Positions 10,640 to 22,482 of a stretch of DNA of 64,000 nucleotides are shown here, piece by piece. The notes beneath the pieces were generated by a model that made no database searches, was not told the DNA's origin, and worked only from the letters and a program-made list of their open reading frames with translations. The stretch is from Glandiceps talaboti (Eukaryota > Hemichordata > Enteropneusta > Spengelidae). Positions within the stretch are counted from its first letter, which is position 1. The number at the start of each line of letters is the position of its first letter. The DNA lies in assembly GCF_964340395.1 (NCBI RefSeq), contig NC_135568.1:19277710-19341709 (forward strand), read 5' to 3'. The position numbers and the translations under genes are program-made.

Positions 10640-13600
10640 TTAATGGTACAATAGGTGGAGTGTTCACCATTACCTATATACTTGTATATAATATGTATTA
10701 ATGGTCCAATAGATGGAGTGTTCACCCTTACCTAAATACTTGTATATAATATGTATTAATGGTACAATAGGTGGAGTGTTCACCATTACCTATATACTTG
10801 TATATAATTTGTATTAATGGTACAATAGGTGTAGTGTTCACCCTTACCTAAATACTTGTATATAATATGTATTAATGGTACAACAGGTGGAGTATTCACT
10901 CTTACCTAAATACTTGTATATAATATGTATTAATGGTACAATAGGTGGAGTATTCACCCTTACCTATATACTTGTATACAATATGTATTAATGGTACAAT
11001 AGGTGGAGTGTTCACCCTTACCTAAATACTTGTATATAATATGTATTAATGGTACAATAGGTGGAGTGTTCACCCTTATCTAAATACTTGTATATAATAT
11101 GTATTAATGGTACAAGAGGTGGAGTATTCACCCTTATCTAAATACTTGTATATAATATGTATTAATGGTACAATAGGTGTAGTATTCACCCTTATCTAAA
11201 TACTTGTATATAATATGTATTAATGGTACAATAGGTGTAGTATTCACCCTTATCTAAATACTTGTATATAATATGTATTAATGGTACAAGAGGTGGAGTA
11301 TTCACCCTTACCTAAATACTTGTATATATAATATGTATTAATGGTACAATAGGTGGAGTGTTCACCCTTACCTAAATACTTGTATATAATATGTATTAAT
11401 GGTACAATAGGTGGAGTGTTCACCCTTATCTAAATACTTGTATATAATATGTATTAATGGTCCAATAGATGGAGTGTTCACCCTTACCTAAATACTTGTA
11501 TATAATATGTATTAATGGTACAATAGGTGGAGTGTTCACCCTTATCTAAATACTTGTATATAATATGTATTAATGGTACAAGAGGTGGAGTATTCACCCT
11601 TATCTAAATACTTGTATATAATATGTATTAATGGTACAATAGGTGTAGTATTCACCCTTATCTAAATACTTGTATATAATATGTATTAATGGTACAAGAG
11701 GTGGAGTATTCACCCTTACCTAAATACTTGTATATATAATATGTATTAATGGTACAATAGGTGGAGTGTTCACCCTTACCTAAATACTTGTATATAATAT
11801 GTATTAATGGTACAATAGGTGGAGTGTTCACCCTTATCTAAATACTTGTATATAATATGTATTAATGGTCCAATAGATGGAGTGTTCACCCTTACCTAAA
11901 TACTTGTATATAATATGTATTAATGGTCCAATAGATGGAGTGTTCACCCTTACCTAAATACTTGTATATAATATGTATTAATGGTACAATAGGTGGAGTG
12001 TTCACCATTACCTATATACTTGTATATAATTTGTATTAATGGTACAATAGGTGTAGTGTTCACCCTTACCTAAATACTTGTATATAATATGTATTAATGG
12101 TACAACAGGTGGAGTATTCACTCTTACCTAAATACTTGTATATAATATGTATTAATGGTACAATAGGTGGAGTATTCACCCTTACCTATATACTTGTATA
12201 CAATATGTATTAATGGTACAATAGGTGGAGTGTTCACCCTTACCTAAATACTTGTATATAATATGTATTAATGGTACAATAGGTGGAGTGTTCACCCTTA
12301 CCTAAATACTTGTATATAATATGTATTAATGGTACAATAGGTGTAGTGTTCACCCTTACCTAAATACTTGTATATAATATGTATTAATGGTACAATAGGT
12401 GTAGTGTTCACCCTTACCTAAATACTTGTATATAATATGTATTAATGGTACAATAGGTGTAGTGTTCACCCTTACCTATATACTTGTATATAATATGTAT
12501 TAATGGTACAACAGGTGTAGCGTTCACCCTTACCTAAATACTTGTATATAATATGTATTAATGGTACAATAGGTGGAGTGTTCACCCTTACCTAAATACT
12601 TGTATATAATATGCATTAATGGTACAACAGGTGTAGTGTTCACCCTTACCTAAATACTTGTATATAATATGTATTAATGGTACAATAGGTGGAGTGTTCA
12701 CCCTTACCTAAATACTTGTATATAATATGTATTAATGGTACAATAGGTGTAGTGTTCACCCTTACCTAAATACTTGTATATAATATGTATTAATGGTACA
12801 ATAGGTGTAGTGTTCACCCTTACCTAAATACTTGTATATAATATGTATTAATGGTACAACAAGTGTAGTATTCACCCTTACCTAAATACTTGTATATAAT
12901 ATGTATTAATGGTACAATAGGTGTAGTGTTCACCCTTACCTATATACTTGTATATAATATGTATTAATGGTACAACAGGTGTAGCGTTCACCCTTACCTA
13001 AATACTTGTATATAATATGTATTAATGGTACAATTGGTGGAGTGTTCACCCTTATCTAAATACTTGTATATAATATGTATTAATGGTACAAATTGGTGGA
13101 GTGTTCACCCTTACCTAAATACTTGTATATAATATGTATTAATGGTACAATTGGTGGAGTATTCACCCTTACCTATATACTTGTATATAATATGTATTAA
13201 TGGTACAACAGGTGTAGTGTTCACCCTTACCTAAATACTTGTATATAATATGTATTAATGGTACAACAAGTGTAGTGTTCACCCTTACCTAAATACTTGT
13301 ATATAATATGTATTAATGGTACAATAGGTGGAGTATTCACCCTTACCTAAATACTTGTATATAATATGTATTAATGGTACAATAGGTGGAGTATTCACCC
13401 TTACCTAAATACTTGTATATAATATGTATTAATGGTACAACAAGTGTAGTGTTCACCCTTACCTAAATACTTGTATATAATATGTATTAATGGTACAAAT
13501 TGGTGGAGTGTTCACCCTTACCTAAATACTTGTATATAATATGTATTAATGGTACAATAGGTGGAGTATTCACCCTTACCTAAATACTTGTATATAATAT

Positions 13601-14372
13601 GTATTAATGGTACAATAGGTGTAGTGTTCACCCTTACCTAAATACTTGTATATAATATGTATTAATGGTACAACAAGTGTAGTATTCACCCTTATCTAAA
13701 TACTTGTATATAATATGTATTAATGGTACAATAGGTGGAGTGTTCACCCTTACCTAAATACTTGTATATAATATGTATTGATGGTACAAATTGGTGGAGT
13801 GTTCACCCTTACCTATATACTTGTATATAATATGTATTAATGGTACAATTGGTGGAGTGTTCACCCTTACCTATATACTTGTATATAATATGTATTAATG
13901 GTACAATTGGTGGAGTGTTCACCCTTACCTAAATACTTGTATATAATATGTATTAATGGTACAACAGGTGGAGTATTCACCCTTACCTACAATGTATATA
14001 CTTGTATATAATATGTATTAATGGTACAATAGGTGGAGTGTTCACCCTTACCTATATACTTGTATATAATATGTATTAATGGTACAATAGGTGGAGTGTT
14101 CACCCTTACCTAAATACTTGTATATAATATGTATTAATGGTACAACAGGTGGAGTATTCACCCTTACCTACAATGTATATACTTGTATATAATATGTATT
14201 AATGGTACAATAGGTGGAGTGTTCACCCTTACCTATATACTTGTATATAATATGTATTAATGGTACAATAGGTGGAGTATTCACCCTTATCTAAATACTT
14301 GTATATAATATGTATTAATGGTACAATAGGTGGAGTGTTCACCCTTACCTATATACTTATATACGATTTATA
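10640..14372. repeat. 58-bp minisatellite array, about 64 units
   Basis: The unit runs TAATGGTACAATAGGTGGAG, TGTTCACCCTTACCTAAATA, CTTGTATATAATATGTAT. Units differ at a few fixed positions (for example ATAGG/ACAGG/TTGG, GGAG/GTAG, GTGTT/GTATT), so variants can be followed along the array. Runs of variants recur in the same order: 10700-11050 matches about 11922-12270, and 11281-11470 matches about 11690-11880. A 12-bp insertion (ACAATGTATATA) marks two units at about 13990 and 14170. The unit is not a multiple of three and shows no coding constraint. Confidence 0.95.
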
Positions 14373-14908
14373 ATAGATTAAAAAATATAATATTTGCCAA
14401 TATAATGCCTATAGTTCTCCTGAAAGTGTTTAATCATAGCAAGTAGACTCCTACAGTAAACTGTAAATTCAAAAAGTTATTTCAGTATATGTTTGTATTC
14501 TAAGGAACAGCTTGAATCTAACCAAAACACTCTTGAGCAATACTGCAACCTAATCAAAATGTTAAAAGTTTCCTTTAGATAATTAATTTATAGTTTTGTT
14601 CAGTTGTACATGTCGTCAATAATTAAGTTGGGAAATATTGATTAATTATGTCTATGAGCTCCTGCCCATCTAATATATTAGGGCAGCCTACAGTGCTTAT
14701 CATAATTTATGCAGCCTGTCTGGGTCAGCTGCGAATAGGTATAATGCATTCAGTAATATTTAGTCTGGAGACTGTAGCAGGAAGTACCAGTGGGTCTTAT
14801 ATTTTGACAAAATGGAAGATCACAAGTCATTAGTCAATAGAACCATCACTTGACACTTCAAATTCACCTGGACAGACTGTGATGAGCTTTTCCTTACTTA
14901 TATGCAAT
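14373..14908. other. No gene recognised
   Basis: AT-rich spacer between the minisatellite and the large transposon. A 61-codon frame at 14648-14833 has no recognisable motif. Confidence 0.35.
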
Positions 14909-15479
14909 GTTATATTAGGGATTTCAGTCACGTGACTTTTTTTTCGGACACAGTGTGAAATGACACGTCTTACCTCAGATTTTCCTCATTAAAGTGCATT
15001 TAACACAAAAAACGTTTTGATTTGCATTTGAAATATTAGTTATAAGTAAATAATCTTCACTTTCAACAAATTTGATAGTAATTGAATCGTTAATAACGAA
15101 GTTACAGCGCGACAAAGTGCAAACTTGATCGAAAATTACGGCCGTATGCGCGGTCGCCATTTGTGATCACGATTTTTCAACATGACCTCTCGACCTCTGT
15201 TCACTATTTCCCGCCTACGCATCACTTAACTGGACCATACCATAACGAAAAGGGCAGCATCTCAAAGAGGGGTGTATAGGCTATTGTTCGATGTGTCAAG
15301 TGAAAAAATCGGTTGAGAATTTTTAAAATGGCGCCAAAAACCAAACTTTTTCAACGTTTTTTGTCAATAATATTTGTTTACTTTAACTTCCTTAGCCCAA
15401 ATTTATGAAAATATGTTATTGATTAGTAATTTTCAAATGATTATTTGGCCCCTTTGTATGGGAAAGTTATGCGTAGGCC

Positions 15480-15596
15480 CGATTTGAAAATGGTCTCGCT
15501 ACTGCTTGTTTACATCCGGGAACTGTAGCGGAAACGACGTGATTTTGAGAAGTTTATAGAAGTGGCGACGATCTCAACTTGTGCGAAAATTTGCAG
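15480..15596 (+). other. Probable 5' non-coding exon and promoter region
   Basis: The region 15130-15600 is richer in CpG than its surroundings. A donor TTGCAG|GTAGGA sits at 15596/15597, and the matching acceptor TTTTTTCCAG is at 16243. A branch-site-like TACTAAT lies near 16208, about 35 nt before the acceptor. No TATA box is evident; the transcription start cannot be placed from sequence. Confidence 0.4.
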
Positions 15597-16265
15597 GTAG
15601 GACGTATTTTCAAATCATACTTAAGCGTAAATATGAATGTTAACACAATAAAGAAGTCGTACATGATGTTTTGATGTGTCATGACACATTTGAAATTGTT
15701 GAAACTCCATGATTTTGTTCGAAATTGAAAGTTTATTTGTACAAAATGGCGTCACATTTTTCAGACCTGATGTTGTTTCGAGATTGAAAGCTAGCGTTAA
15801 AGTATAGCAAATTAAAATAATTGTCTTTAGATACCAATTTGTTCGTATTTATGACTTGCAGTATGTATACTGCAAAAAGGGGCGAGGGGGGCCTGAACAC
15901 CATCAAAATATGTGTATGGCATTGCATATTGACTTGTTTTACCATACCATCTGTATCAGTGTATGGGTTGATACTCAGTCTCAACATTTTCAAACTAAGC
16001 TAAACTTGAAAGTGGACTCATTTTTCCAAGGCTGGTTCAAACTTGATTATTGTGTTTGGTAATAATAAATTTGATCAGGTTATATTGAGTTTTATGTTCT
16101 TATCTTGTGCAAGGTTTGTAAAATAACTTCAGTCTACATCATCTACCAGTTTACACAAACACAATGGTTACTGACATATAGATCTGCAGAAATATATTTT
16201 TTTTAAATACTAATGGATTATTGTTTTTGTTCATTTTTTCCAGTTCTTCTAAACATCTTGTTAAT

Positions 16266-19200
16266 ATGTCAGAGTCTGTGGTCACTGGTGCCATTACTAA
16301 TGGTGACATTTATAACTGTATTGTCGAGATCAAGAAAGGGAAGAAGTTTAGTCAGAAATATGTTGCTGAGCAACTACGAGAAAGATACAGTGAAATTAAA
16401 AAAGGTGGAGCATCTGATGCAACATTGTACAACAAAGGAAATAGTATCTTTGCAAAAACAACCAAGTTAAATAGCAACAGAAGGTATGCAGCAAAAGAAA
16501 GTTTTCTCAATGATACGTTTACTATTCCAGGCAGTTCGTCAAATGATAGTAGATGTCTGGCAAGTGCTGTAACGGTCAAAGAACAGCTGTATGCAAGTTC
16601 ACTAATTGCAACTAAGTCTGAAAAAAAAAGTTTGAAACGCTCCCTTGATGAGGCTGTTGAAGAAAATGCTGAATTGAGTACCAGTCTTGCATCCATCGAA
16701 GTTGACTATGAGAACATTCTTGGTGTAGTGAGTAATTTAACTGATCAGATTTTGGCATTTCGTGACAGTTATGAAGGTTTACCAGAGTCAATGATTAGCT
16801 TAAGGGAAGAGTGTAGAGAGAAGACCGAGTTGTTAGAGCAGAAGCAGTCAGAGTTAAATGCCATAAAGACGAAACTTGCCAACAACAACACCAGAAATTT
16901 GACCAAGAAACTGAAGAGACGAGATACATCGCTCACACAACTAAAGGCAACAAGCAAAGAGGAAGTGGACCAATTAAAGAAGAGAGTAGATAATGAATTG
17001 GGAGAGAAGGTTATGATTAAGAAAGCCCTGGATGAAAAGTGTGTTGAGCTTGACAAAATGAAAACCAAAGTTGAACAACTGAAAACGGATAAAAAAAACT
17101 TACGAAATAAGCTGAACTACCATATGAATAAGAGAATGAAGACACAGGATACAATGATAACAGAGTTGCACCAAGGCATGGATGATCTAAAAAAGGACTA
17201 TGCTGAATTAGAAAAACTTGTAGATTTGATGGAGGCTGATGAGGTTATAACTTTTTGTGATGGGAAGTATGTGAATGAAGTCCGTGAAGTCATCATGGAT
17301 TTGCTTTCACTAAATGTCAGTATGGATGCTGTCAATACGGTTATCACCACTGTGTTAAAGAAACTGGGCCACAAAGATGTAGGAAAACTTCCAAGTAATG
17401 GGTTGAAAAGTGTACTTCTTACTGAAGCAAAGATTATAGCTTCAGACCAGGTATCTAAGGCCATGATAGATAGTTCTCAAAACTGCCTTCACCAAGACGG
17501 AACCAGTAAATTTCATAAACATTTCCAGGGTTACCAAGTCACTCTTTCAGATGGCCATACCATGACACTTGGGATGCACGAAGTAGCTGGTGGAACAACA
17601 AGTGACCTGATGGATTCTTTCCAAAATGCCATCAGTGATCTAACGGAAACCATTACAAGCAGTAGTCATAACAAAGAACAAATAATAGCTGAACTGGTCA
17701 CATCAATCAACAGTACAATGTCCGATCAAGGTCCGACATCCGGAACCTTCAACGAACAGCTTGAGGCTCTCCGGTCTAAGTTGCTGCCAGTGGTTAGGGA
17801 GGACTGGGAAAATATGTCAGATGTAAATAAAGCTGAGCTCTCGAAAATGTTCAACTTTTTTTGCAAAGTCCATGTTCTTCCTAACTTCGCTTCTGAATCC
17901 AACAAAGTTTTGAAGATTTTTGAGGGAATTGCCCTCAACAATTACCAACCCAAGTATGCCATGGAAACAAGTGAAAGTGGTGCTGCAAGACTTGTCAGAA
18001 CAGCAGTTAAAGCATTTCATCCTAGGGGGTGTGAAGAGTCTGGTGTGGCATCACATTTCTCTGTTTTTCTGGGTGCACAAAATGAGAAGTTGAAGCTGAA
18101 ACCATACAAGGGCAATCGTTTTAATATCCTGTACTACGATGCAGCAGCTGTATACTATCATTGCAGTCACATAGAGCAGTTTCTCACTAATTGGCCCAAC
18201 CCTAATAGGCTGCTATCAGCTGTCGGTGAAGATCTGAAAGTTAAAGTATATAGAGCTGAAATTCGTGCGCTTGGCCTGATCGACAAAGTAGTAACTGGTC
18301 CGTACTGGCGTATTGTCGAAAAGGTGGATAGCATACTTGACCTCAATACACATCTGTTGCAAATGAAGATCCTCTTAGAAGCTTGGTCCAAGAATGCTAC
18401 TCCTATCCTGGAAGGGGAGACGATGTTTGCTGCAGATGTTGCTGAGATACACAAGGATGTGCTGTATGACAAGTTGATGGAGGAGACGGGGGATGCAGAG
18501 TTTGACTCTATGACTGTACAGGCTCTAGAAATGATAATGCATGCATTGTTATTAATTCTAGAACGACACTGCGAAGACCAACTGCCAGGTGGAAAGTATT
18601 ATAACCTGAACGAAGTATCTGTGTCCAATGTTCCAACAACGAATGTTGCGGGGGAGCGGGATTTTGCAATCTTAGATTTGCTTGTAAGAACCAAACCGGC
18701 CGCCAGAACTTTGTGTTATGAAACTCTCATAATGTGGTCCAATAACAAGACAAGAGAGTGGCTTGACAGCATGGAGCCTACAGCCAAGGAGGAGCTGATG
18801 GATAGAGCTAGAAGGGGGGCAGCAAGTTACAAGGACAAATATAATGAAAGAATGACTATGCTCAAAACAAAGAAACTTGAAAAACTGAGAAAGAAACAAG
18901 AAGAAAAGGAAAAAGCTGAAGAAAAACAATATTCTAAGAAAATTGAACTTACTAATAAGATCGATTCCGTATGGACCTCTGTTAATGATAATTTGCTCAA
19001 CTTAACAGAAAAACAGCAACGATCAGCTATTATTTTACAATTAAATTTTCATAAGTCGGTACTAAAATCTAAGGGAAGGAAAGAACTCTTCCAACAGTCA
19101 TGTAAAGGTACTCAATACTCACTTCAACAATTAAAACATAATTTACAAGAAGTAATTAATGAAAATCCAGTACTAAACAGAGATTTACCAAGTAGTTCAC

Positions 19201-19571
19201 CAGTATCCTCTATACGACCTCAAGAAAGTAGAGATATGCACCACATGCAAGAAAAGCAGAAACTATGTGATAAACTGAATGACAGTAGACGAAAACGGAA
19301 AATAAAAAAACAACAAGAACTCCTTCCATCATACGTAAACAATCCAGAACTGTTGGTTAATAAACGTATACTACATAAAATTATTGAGGAGGGTACTAAC
19401 GAACCTGAATGGTGTGCTGGTACAGTAGTAAGGCTTGTTAAAACTAATGTTAATCAACTGAAAAGTGAATACCTAGTTAAATATGATAAGGAAGATGAGG
19501 AAATAGCATGGCACTTTCCACTACTATTAGATTTTAAGAAGGGAGACCTTGTCCTTGAGGATGTAGATTAG
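16266..19571 (+). CDS. Large transposase-like protein, coiled coil plus hAT-like core plus Tudor/chromo-like tail
   Basis: One uninterrupted exon encodes about 1101 residues. I chose ATG 16266 (MSESVVTG, A at -3) because the upstream in-frame ATG at 16221 lies within a probable intron (acceptor at 16243). Residues about 118-322 are a long Lys/Glu/Leu-rich coiled coil. The central part contains DGTSKFHKHFQGYQV (Asp411), FFCKVH (about 531-536), GNRFNILYYDAAAVYYH (Asp625) and TTNVAGERDFAILD (Glu797), followed by a helical block with NNKTREWL. The ERDFA-type block resembles the C-terminal Glu region of hAT-type RNase H-fold transposases, so Asp411/Asp625/Glu797 are candidate catalytic residues; that is inference. 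Residues about 860-900 are Lys/Glu-rich. The last 70 residues (EWCAGTVV, YLVKYD, PLLLDFKKGDLVLED) look like a Tudor/chromo-like barrel. Similar uncharacterised proteins are, to my knowledge, frequent in cnidarians and other marine invertebrates. The intact frame suggests recent activity or domestication. Confidence 0.85.
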   Translation: MSESVVTGAITNGDIYNCIVEIKKGKKFSQKYVAEQLRERYSEIKKGGASDATLYNKGNSIFAKTTKLNSNRRYAAKESFLNDTFTIPGSSSNDSRCLASAVTVKEQLYASSLIATKSEKKSLKRSLDEAVEENAELSTSLASIEVDYENILGVVSNLTDQILAFRDSYEGLPESMISLREECREKTELLEQKQSELNAIKTKLANNNTRNLTKKLKRRDTSLTQLKATSKEEVDQLKKRVDNELGEKVMIKKALDEKCVELDKMKTKVEQLKTDKKNLRNKLNYHMNKRMKTQDTMITELHQGMDDLKKDYAELEKLVDLMEADEVITFCDGKYVNEVREVIMDLLSLNVSMDAVNTVITTVLKKLGHKDVGKLPSNGLKSVLLTEAKIIASDQVSKAMIDSSQNCLHQDGTSKFHKHFQGYQVTLSDGHTMTLGMHEVAGGTTSDLMDSFQNAISDLTETITSSSHNKEQIIAELVTSINSTMSDQGPTSGTFNEQLEALRSKLLPVVREDWENMSDVNKAELSKMFNFFCKVHVLPNFASESNKVLKIFEGIALNNYQPKYAMETSESGAARLVRTAVKAFHPRGCEESGVASHFSVFLGAQNEKLKLKPYKGNRFNILYYDAAAVYYHCSHIEQFLTNWPNPNRLLSAVGEDLKVKVYRAEIRALGLIDKVVTGPYWRIVEKVDSILDLNTHLLQMKILLEAWSKNATPILEGETMFAADVAEIHKDVLYDKLMEETGDAEFDSMTVQALEMIMHALLLILERHCEDQLPGGKYYNLNEVSVSNVPTTNVAGERDFAILDLLVRTKPAARTLCYETLIMWSNNKTREWLDSMEPTAKEELMDRARRGAASYKDKYNERMTMLKTKKLEKLRKKQEEKEKAEEKQYSKKIELTNKIDSVWTSVNDNLLNLTEKQQRSAIILQLNFHKSVLKSKGRKELFQQSCKGTQYSLQQLKHNLQEVINENPVLNRDLPSSSPVSSIRPQESRDMHHMQEKQKLCDKLNDSRRKRKIKKQQELLPSYVNNPELLVNKRILHKIIEEGTNEPEWCAGTVVRLVKTNVNQLKSEYLVKYDKEDEEIAWHFPLLLDFKKGDLVLEDVD

Positions 19572-19572
19572 A

Positions 19573-19578
19573 AATAAA
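19573..19578 (+). terminator. Poly(A) signal of the transposase-like gene
   Basis: AATAAA begins two bases after the stop codon, an unusually short distance that would give a very short 3' UTR. Alternative downstream sites are possible. Confidence 0.55.
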
Positions 19579-19772
19579 AATACTGTTGTACATAAATGAA
19601 ATATGACTAGCACTTTATTCACTTGCATTAACACAATGTGTCCATGTTAACTATGTGTGGGAATAGCAGTATTCCTCAGTGAATGAAACTACACGACAAC
19701 CGTGGTTCATTCACTGGTCGACCTAAAATAAACCAAGAGTATTCAATGAGTTACAGTTTTGTCACACACATA

Positions 19773-20270
19773 GTTTCCATGGTAACATCAATGACATACT
19801 TGCATATTATACAGCCCCAACATATATCTATGTACATACCAAATTTGGTCAGAATCGCTCAAATATATCCAGAGTTATGGTCCGTTTAATGATTTTCGCT
19901 AAACTATGAATAGGATCTGTTTCCATGGCAACCCCCCTCCCCCCCCTAATTATTAGATTACTGTACAAAATGAAGCTATCACCCAAGCATACCATTAGAT
20001 GAAGTTTAGATCACAGTATGGTAGTAGTAGTCAAGGCAGGCATGTAAAAACAACAAAATTATTAAAAATATGGATTTGACCCGTTTCCATGGTAACGGCC
20101 ACTTTTGATCAAAAACATTAGTTTGGAAATGTAAATATTTCATCCTGATACATCACTGTGTGAAGTTTTGTTCAGATACTCAACAAACTTTTTTGAATAA
20201 TGGCATCATTGATCTTGCTGATGAATAATTCATTCATAACATTATATTAAAATCATGTTTCCATGGCAAC
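19773..20270. promoter_or_regulatory. Four RFX X-box palindromes in a diverged tandem repeat
   Basis: GTTTCCATGGTAAC at 19773-19786 and 20083-20096, and GTTTCCATGGCAAC at 19919-19932 and 20257-20270, all fit the X-box consensus GTTnCCATGGnAAC bound by RFX transcription factors. Spacing is 146, 164 and 174 bp, and the sequence between them is weakly repetitive (ATGAAGTTT and similar), so the motifs may be carried by an old tandem repeat. They lie in the 3' part of the 5.7-kb transposon. Confidence 0.6.
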
Positions 20271-20659
20271 TGGTCATATTTGCATATCATCTTTGCTCTT
20301 ATTCAGTACATCCTATTTGAAACTTCATTCACTGAAAATTTGATGCAAATTGGTTGGGAAATAACAAAGATATGAAAGATTTATATTGATTCCACCCCCA
20401 ATTTCAAGGTTAATTGGTGCCATTGTCCTTTCTAATTAACCATGCATTGTATTGCTGAGTATTGTCTGAAAAAAGGGCCCATTTGTTCACCTAAAAAATA
20501 CTGTATCTCATGAATGCAAAGTCCGATTTACAAAATGTAAACGGCATTACACTGTTCACTCCAAGATCTATCTAATGACACAATGTTTACTGGTCTGGGA
20601 TACAGAACTAAAAATCACCTGAAATCCCTAGTTATATTGGTTCATCCAAATACTTTTCT

Positions 20660-22071
20660 GACAGACTGCCATATCAAACCTAAACAAGTCATTGAGAATG
20701 ACATAGTCCCTGCTATAATTGGGTTTTAAGGAATTATCACTACTCTGATCACGCAACAACATTTGTGAACCTAAAACAAACAGACTTAGATATGTTGTGT
20801 GTGCTTGTTATGTATTTGCTATGGACATGGTGTTGTTGCTAGGCTTATTTGTATATATTTCTGAATGTTTATTCATTTGTCAATTAATCCTTGTTGTTAT
20901 CAATGCATTACACAACATTAATAAGGTGCTACTATGGGTATGGTCTTATTGCCAGGCATATTTGCATTCAATTTTTGAATGTTTATTCACTTGCCTGCCC
21001 ATCTCTGTTTTGGTTGACTGTTGACTGTGTCAAAATATGTTGGACAATATCTGTAGAATAACTCCTCCAGAAACATTCCATTTCAGCTAAATTCACCTAG
21101 CAGTTTTCGAGATACAAGTTTGGACTAAAATTGCCAACTGCCTATTTGTGTGTGTGCTACCAGTACCTATATTTTGCTTGTGTTATTTCATTAAAAAAAC
21201 ATACTGTATGAACTGTAAAAAGAATTGTTACACATGATTGGCACCCTATCTTTTCTGGTCTGGTAGTAAATTTGAGCCCTTCACTTGATGAGATTGCATT
21301 TACAAAGCTTAGACAGTCAAGGGGTCGAAATAGAAATATTTTTAACATGTGTGCACCTTGACTTTGGAATTTACCTGCACACAATGTACACACAATATTT
21401 TTCAGTTAAATTTGTCCTATTATATATTAAATTATTGCAATAAGTAATGCTAGGATTCAATCTTTTGTTCAGCCTGGCCAGCAGTACTCAACTTCTTTTA
21501 TCTATTCTTGATGATGGATCTTTCAGCAGGACCAAAATGCAGAATTAAAAGGTTTTAAATTCAACGTCATTGGGAGTAAGTTCATATCATTTATACTGCA
21601 CTAACAATAGAATAATATTTTTGAGATTTAATTTTTGACCAAAATTCACATTTTACACCTAATTTGCATATTACTGATGAGATCCTTATATGTTTAATAT
21701 TGCTTCATCTGTGCACCCCCACATACATCCTCGTTAAATTTCAGCCAAATCTGCTCCCTAGTTTTGGAATTAAAGATGTTTGACCAAAAAGACACATTTT
21801 TAGCCCTTATTTGCATATTACTGATGGCATCATCATGTCATGAACAAATATTAATTTACTCTACCCTAAGACTGTTCCCACCAAATTTCAGGCAAATCTG
21901 CTCAGTGGTTTTAGAGCTTAAGTTTTTTGACCAAAAATGACATTTTTTGACCTAAAACGCACATTTCTGATGCAATCATTTTCATTTGAACAATTTCTTA
22001 ACGAGACACCCAAAGTAACATGGCCACCAAATATCAAAGTAATTGGTCCAGCAGTTTTTGACTTTAAGTTG

Positions 22072-22132
<61 letters not shown>

Positions 22133-22185
22133 CAATGCCTATAGCACTACTGAACCTTATCAGTTCAATTGTGCTAAAAAGCAAT
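20660..22185. mobile_element. Interspersed repeat family with internal octamers and (CA)n, near-complete copy
   Basis: This copy holds the family's successive blocks: short monomers with GCTATGG and GCATATTTGCATTC (about 20810-21010), AACTCCTCCAGAAACATTCC, two blocks built on CAAATCTGCTC and GACCAAAAAT, a block with AACGAGACACCCAAAGTAACA, a (CA)n run and the end CTTATCAGTTCAATTGTGC. Other copies: 32341-32548 with 33996-34520, 35780-36430 with 37403-37870, 41420-42050, and end fragments at 56530-56775 and 60035-60272. No protein is encoded. Its mobilising machinery is unknown. Confidence 0.65.
22074..22131. repeat. (CA)n microsatellite
   Basis: About 29 uninterrupted CA dinucleotides, at the conserved position of CA runs in this interspersed family. 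Confidence 0.98.
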
Positions 22186-22475
22186 GCCATAAGACACTTT
22201 GTCAATGAAGAGTACACAATGAATTAAGCTGAATTGAGGTACTAACTGCTGAAATATGTGTCATTAACACTGACAACAATGTTGTTGTGAACATAGTGCA
22301 TATTTCCACAACTATCAAAGGGTGAAATGTGGCAACACGACATTTGCACATGCCATACTTATGATCCTATCAAAAATTGCCAATTTGAATGCCTCATATT
22401 TGACAAGCAGTCTCAAGTCTCAAACTTCAAAGATAACAAGGTTCCATGCATTCATTTACTTCTGCATTTCCAATA
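22186..22475. other. No gene recognised
   Basis: Short spacer between the interspersed-family copy and the next transposon; no frame or repeat worth naming. Confidence 0.35.
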
Positions 22476-22482
22476 AGTAAAT

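Larger units (their letters stand above)
14916..20630 (+). mobile_element. 5.7-kb DNA transposon encoding a 1101-residue transposase-like protein
   Basis: The left end reads TAGGGATTTCAG (14916-14927) and the right end CTGAAATCCCTA (20619-20630), a perfect 12-bp inverted repeat. The flanks carry the same GTTATAT (14909-14915 and 20631-20637); the match extends to GTTATATT if the terminal T/A is counted as flank. The unit contains a CpG-richer leader with a probable non-coding exon, one long intact coding exon, a poly(A) signal, and about 1 kb of 3' sequence with four X-box palindromes. Terminal repeats plus a target duplication of 7-8 bp point to a cut-and-paste element; an hAT-like group is the best guess from the protein. 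Confidence 0.72.

Noticed and set aside
16352-18929. Several antisense frames of 67-114 codons over the transposase-like gene
   Set aside because: Shadows of the long sense coding frame.
21918-22227. Frames across the (CA)n runs here and at 34370-34603, and across (TA)n at 38059-38352
   Set aside because: Dinucleotide repeats stay open by composition; flanks are transposon sequence.
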